Origin: Eudromia elegans
Taxonomy: Eukaryota > Chordata > Aves > Tinamiformes > Tinamidae
Assembly: GCA_003342815.1 (NCBI GenBank)
Contig: PTEX01000012.1
Location: forward strand, 7,008,841-7,072,840
Length of the DNA stretch: 64,000 nucleotides
Reading direction: 5' to 3'
The notes beneath the pieces were generated by a model. It saw only the letters and a list, made by a program, of their open reading frames with translations. It was not told the DNA's origin and made no database searches. Made by a program: the position numbers and the translations under genes. This document shows, in pieces, positions 63,215-64,000 of this stretch (positions are counted from its first letter, which is position 1; every line of letters starts with the position of its first letter).

Positions 63215-64000
63215 TACCTTTACAAATGTAGCGAAGGAATGTCTTGTGATTGTTCTAAATGTTAGTAAAGATGGAGAAAAAAAAAAGAGTTATTTTTGTC
63301 ACCTATTTACATAAATATATTTCTTTAAGTACCCAAATTTGTGCCGAAGGAAAAAAAAAGTGCCTGATTGCGAGCTCTAGTTTTGTGTACTTGGGTCAAG
63401 GAAAATACCTCTTTCCATCTGTGCTATTACTCTTACCTGCTCCCAGAAAACGACTCCTCTCTAATTCTGTTTGAATATTCTTAATGCTTTTACCATAATT
63501 TTCATGTATCTAATCTTTTGACTAAATTTTGCATGGATATTTTCCCTGACTTCTGCTGTTATTTTTAACAGAAAGGACAGAAGGAGAGGAATTCCTTAAG
63601 CTTCCATTGCCATCAAGAAAAGTTCTGTAGAATAGATAGCAGAAAAATGAAACATTCAGAGTCTGTCCAAGCTTATTTACTTATTATTTTAATGACTGAC
63701 AAGTTTCTTTTCCATTTAGACATTAAAGACAAAAAATCCTTTTTGATTTTAGTTGTCCAAGCACTTGAGATAATATAAAAGGCTTGCAAGAGTTTTGGCA
63801 GGATGGCTTTCAGAAACATATCAAGTGAAATAGATTAATTTTAGTATTTTGGGAAAAAAAAAATATATATTCATTTCATGTTCCTTTATTCTGTTGAATG
63901 AGTCTGATTTCTGCAGAAGGAAAGAACTTCTTCTAATTGAAGGAAAATGAGATTGCTTAGGTTGGTTCTCAATCTGAGTGGGTTTGTTTACATACATTAG

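Larger units (their letters stand above)
58097..64000 (+). other. TMTC2: Intron 3 of TMTC2, start
   Basis: No gene or further TMTC2 exon is recognised to the end of the window. It holds possible regulatory segments at 59030-59240 and 60000-60240, a GC-rich stretch at 60640-60950 leading into the palindrome at 60953-60976, a TTA-type tract at 62036-62067 and a 20-bp tandem repeat at 63161-63214. Confidence 0.7.

Noticed and set aside
1-64000. tRNA, rRNA, microRNA precursors, CRISPR arrays and operon-type genes
   Set aside because: None was recognised by eye. The hairpins found are too short for microRNA precursors, and the window is vertebrate intron plus two exons.
1-64000. Retroviral or LTR elements
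   Set aside because: No paired long terminal repeats, primer-binding site or retroviral protein similarity was recognised.

Overview
This is a stretch of vertebrate nuclear DNA, most likely from a bird. The two exons recognised encode a protein very close to vertebrate TMTC2. The only recognisable interspersed repeats are a few old CR1 LINE fragments, repeat density is very low, and the introns are long and AT-rich around GC-rich exons. CR1 also occurs in crocodilians and turtles, so 'bird' is an inference and no species is named.

Layout: one gene, TMTC2 (an ER transmembrane O-mannosyltransferase that modifies cadherins), spans the whole window on the + strand. Positions 1-18511 are the 3' part of intron 1, 18512-19082 is coding exon 2 (about codons 28-218), 19083-57261 is a complete intron 2 of about 38.2 kb, 57262-58090 is coding exon 3 (about codons 219-494), and 58091-64000 is the start of intron 3. 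Exon 1 (the first ~28 codons) lies upstream. The exons for the C-terminal TPR region lie downstream. The four splice junctions keep frame (phase 2 into exon 2, phase 0 between exons 2 and 3, phase 1 out of exon 3). Together the exons encode most of the multi-spanning membrane part of the enzyme, including the HPIHTEAV luminal motif and the DUF1736 segment.

The other ~62.6 kb is intronic. It holds four CR1 pieces: 6470-7485 minus, 15240-15440 plus, 33834-33881 plus and 52495-52850 minus. It also holds a ~230-bp TTTTA pentanucleotide array with an unresolved base (51303-51535), several long A or T runs (one with an unresolved base, one ending 99 nt before exon 3), small direct repeats, and several perfect inverted repeats, the best being a spacerless 24-bp palindrome at 60953-60976. 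Some repeat-free segments rich in homeodomain-type TAAT motifs, and a few CpG-rich patches, are listed as possible regulatory elements at low confidence.

No RNA gene, CRISPR array, complete transposon or second protein-coding gene was seen, and no retroviral element was recognised. I found no evidence of a novel system; the observations worth a check are intronic structures and one possible cryptic exon.
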